Shown here: positions 30,645 to 32,512 of the stretch, one piece after another
How positions within the stretch are numbered: position 1 is the first letter of the stretch
Layout of the letters: the number at the start of each line of letters is the position of its first letter
NCBI GenBank assembly: GCA_937948815.1
Contig: CALFAM010000214.1
Span: 1-32,512 of the forward strand
Reading direction: 5' to 3'
DNA from: an uncultured bacterium
GTDB lineage: Bacteria; Acidobacteriota; Thermoanaerobaculia; Multivoradales; J023
DNA: 32,512 nt
The notes under the pieces: generated by a model
What the model was told of the DNA's origin: nothing
The model's input: only the letters and a program-made list of their open reading frames with translations
The model's database searches: none
Position numbers and translations under genes: made by a program

Positions 30645-31931
30645 CTAGGCGAGGCCGAACGCCCGCTCGACGAACCAATAGAGCGCCATCGCGCCGATCG
30701 CGATCGAGCCGCCGATCAGGATCACCGGCTTGTAGAAGGCCGTCTTGCGCAAGAGGTAGATGACCGGGAACGCTGCCGCCACGATCGCCAGCTGCCCGAG
30801 CTCGACGCCAATGTTGAAGGCCAGGATGATCTGCACGAGATGCATCATGCGGAAGGGCAGGTCTCCCATCACCGAGGCGAAGCCCATGCCGTGGAACAGG
30901 CCGAAGAAGAAGATCAGGATCCAGTGTCCCTCACGAAACTTCGGGAAGATGTTGTTGATCGCCACCAATACGATCGACAGCGCGATGATCGACTCCACCA
31001 GTCGGCTGGGCAATCGAATGATGTCGAGGGCCGCGAGACTGAGGGTAATCGAGTGGGCGACGGTGAAGGTCGTGACGATCTTGGTGATCGTCCAGAGCGC
31101 CGTCTTGACCGAAGCCACGGGCTCCCAGGCCCCTCTCCCAGCGGTTGCTCCGACGGCCGACTCTGGGCCATTGGGTCGCCAAACCAGCACCGAGGTCAGC
31201 AGCAGTGCCAGCAAGAAGAGCACGTGATCGATGCCGATCCAGATGTGCAGCACACCCTGCCACACGAAGTCTCGTACCCGCAGCAAGCCTTCGATGTTGG
31301 TCAGGTCGAGCACCTGCTCGGAATTGGACGCGCTGAAGACGAGGGCGGTGAACTCCTCACCGAATGCCTCGCCGGTCTGCCGGTTGTACTCGATGCACAG
31401 GAGGCTGCGGTGGAAGCGATCTTTCTCGAAGAGGATCTCGTTGCGGACCGTCAGCTGCTCGGGAATCGTTGTCGCCGCGGTGCGGTAGAAGTATTGCGCA
31501 AAGTAGCCCAGGCCCTCGGCTTCGACCACGTCGGTCCCGGTGAAGCTGAGCGGGAGCTCCCCGTCCTCCGTGGAGACCGAGAACGCCTCGAGCAGGTATT
31601 GCTGCACGGTGTTCGCGGTCGCGGCCACTTCGGCTCGGGCCTGATCGGGATCCTCGGGCAGACTCAGGCCGAAGTTTTTGCGCAGCTCAGCGAGACCGAT
31701 CTCGAAGCGCCCTTCGAGGTGATCCGACGCTACATTGAGCCACACGTAGTTCTCGCCCGTGGCGTGCGCCTGGGCGGTTCCCGGCGTGAGCAGAACAAGG
31801 CAAACCACGCTCGCGCACAGCGCCAGCAGCATCGGCCAAGCGGTTCGACGATGCGCGACCCGCGCGTGTCCGGCAGTCCGCCGTGGCTCGGAGAGGAGGC
31901 ACCTAGAAAGCAGTCCCATGTTTTGTCTCAT
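30645..31931 (-). CDS. HupE/UreJ-like membrane protein
   Basis: This is a 428-residue protein with a signal-like N-terminal helix ending in T-A-Q-A-H-A. An extracytoplasmic domain of about 180 residues follows, and then six or so membrane helices. The helices carry the HupE/UreJ marks: L-H-I-W-I-G-I-D-H-V-L-F-L and F-T-V-A-H-S-I-T-L, and a G-L-F-H-G-M-G-F-A segment with more His residues. Family members are thought to move or handle Ni2+ or Co2+, with the His clusters as ligands. No hydrogenase or urease gene is in view. The start is uncertain: ATG 31931 and ATG 31919 are both possible with only weak ribosome binding sites. The gene ends 48 bases before the NRPS operon and reads the same way, so read-through is possible. 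Confidence 0.78.
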   Translation of the reverse strand: MRQNMGLLSRCLLSEPRRTAGHARVAHRRTAWPMLLALCASVVCLVLLTPGTAQAHATGENYVWLNVASDHLEGRFEIGLAELRKNFGLSLPEDPDQARAEVAATANTVQQYLLEAFSVSTEDGELPLSFTGTDVVEAEGLGYFAQYFYRTAATTIPEQLTVRNEILFEKDRFHRSLLCIEYNRQTGEAFGEEFTALVFSASNSEQVLDLTNIEGLLRVRDFVWQGVLHIWIGIDHVLFLLALLLTSVLVWRPNGPESAVGATAGRGAWEPVASVKTALWTITKIVTTFTVAHSITLSLAALDIIRLPSRLVESIIALSIVLVAINNIFPKFREGHWILIFFFGLFHGMGFASVMGDLPFRMMHLVQIILAFNIGVELGQLAIVAAAFPVIYLLRKTAFYKPVILIGGSIAIGAMALYWFVERAFGLA

Positions 31932-32340
31932 CCTGTCGTTGCTCGTCACCGATCGTCCTACCTTCACGATGTCGTGACCACGGCCATCAGTCCATTTCGA
32001 TCTGCCCGATTCACTCTGCAGGTGGGAATGCCTGGCGCAGCCGATCCATTCCACTGCGCGCCGGAGACGCTGCCGCGTCTCGTTGCGGACCGGACCATCC
32101 GTTCCTGACCTCTTCGCACACCGACGGCAAACGGATGCAAGTCAATATGCCCAGCCGCATGAGGACTTCGAATCTCGTCGGCATCCTACCGCTGGCCTCC
32201 CGGGGCGGCAACTTCCGTCCAGCAAACCTCGCCCCTCGGCTATCATGCGCATGCCCTGCCGCGACGGCCCTGCGCACGCTGGCCCATCGACGATTGCGGC
32301 AATGTCGACCTAGAGACCGTCTCGACCACAGGATGAGTGG
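31932..32340. other. Divergent intergenic region with no clear gene
   Basis: These 409 bases lie between the starts of the HupE-like gene (-) and the acyl-CoA dehydrogenase gene (+). The promoters of both should lie here. A TTGACT read on the minus strand near 32130 has no good -10 partner. A short GAGACCGTCTC inverted repeat lies just before the dehydrogenase gene. The ORFs crossing this stretch look like chance openings in GC-rich DNA. Confidence 0.35.
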
Positions 32341-32512
32341 ATGGATTTCAGCTGGAGCCAGGAGCAGGAAGCACGGTACGACGACGCAGTGTCGTTTGGC
32401 CGTGAGGTTCTCGACGACGATCTCCGGGAACGGGACGCTGACAGCGTATTTCGGCGCGAGATCTGGCAACGGTGCGCGGACTACGGCGTCCTCGGCTGGT
32501 GCATGCCAGAAG
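32341..32512 (+). CDS. Acyl-CoA dehydrogenase family protein, 5' part
   Basis: Only the first 57 residues are in the window. The start has an AGGA seven bases before ATG 32341. The product opens with M-D-F, then has a helix rich in Glu and Arg, and ends in I-W-Q-R-C-A-D-Y-G-V-L-G-W-C-M-P-E. That matches the N-terminal helical domain of acyl-CoA dehydrogenases, where a Trp/Leu-rich G-x-L-G-x-x-x-P-E segment precedes the EYGG motif. The catalytic Glu and FAD-binding parts lie outside. In pyrrole pathways a dehydrogenase of this family oxidises a prolyl group bound to a discrete carrier. Whether this gene serves the nearby A and carrier proteins or fatty acid oxidation cannot be told from this fragment. 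Confidence 0.78.
   Translation, partial: MDFSWSQEQEARYDDAVSFGREVLDDDLRERDADSVFRREIWQRCADYGVLGWCMPE

Noticed and set aside
30621..32108. 495-codon open frame on the + strand
   Set aside because: It is antisense to the HupE-like gene; composition is charged and repetitive, with no family resemblance.

Overview
The window is GC-rich, densely packed DNA from a Gram-negative bacterium. Signal-peptide and outer-envelope type proteins, a DUF2145 protein, a HupE/UreJ-like membrane protein and an ECF sigma factor fit a proteobacterium, perhaps a Xanthomonadales-like gammaproteobacterium. No rRNA or tRNA is present, so the placement is only an inference.

Left part (1-5258, + strand): the 3' end of a phosphatidate cytidylyltransferase (CdsA), a secreted hypothetical protein translationally coupled to a DUF2145 protein, a PlsC-type acyltransferase, a signal-peptide protein with a C-terminal membrane anchor, a 50-codon membrane peptide, and a sodium:solute symporter. 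The last few genes are closely spaced or overlapping. Middle part (5440-12331): three large predicted exported proteins. One has a beta/gamma-crystallin-like tail, one is a DUF1028 protein with added beta domains, and one has a six-Asp-box propeller plus LamG domain. An ECF sigma factor (12425-13024, - strand) follows.

Right part (13499-30596, - strand): a nonribosomal peptide synthetase operon of about 17 kb, with very short gaps and several overlapping starts and stops. Read in transcription order it contains a stand-alone adenylation enzyme (A), a stand-alone carrier protein (T), C-A-T-E, C-A-T-E, C-T-TE, and a GT-B glycosyltransferase coupled to the TE gene. The most unusual element is in the first C-A-T-E protein. 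Its A domain is interrupted between core A8 and the C-terminal subdomain by a complete PP-loop ATPase (SGGKDS, three CxxC pairs) of about 330 residues. The hand-read specificity code of that A domain is nearly the textbook asparagine code. The likely logic is a starter acyl or aminoacyl group loaded by A+T, extension with (D-)Asn or a PP-loop-modified Asn, then a second D-residue of unknown identity, then a last step on an A-less module, release by a thioesterase with a Cys nucleophile, and glycosylation. An acyl-CoA dehydrogenase gene begins at the right edge and could pair with the stand-alone A and T. Between them lies a HupE/UreJ-like protein gene only 48 bp upstream of the NRPS operon.

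I saw no insertion sequence, CRISPR array, tRNA, rRNA, riboswitch or origin. Several long antisense ORFs inside the NRPS genes are GC-driven shadows.
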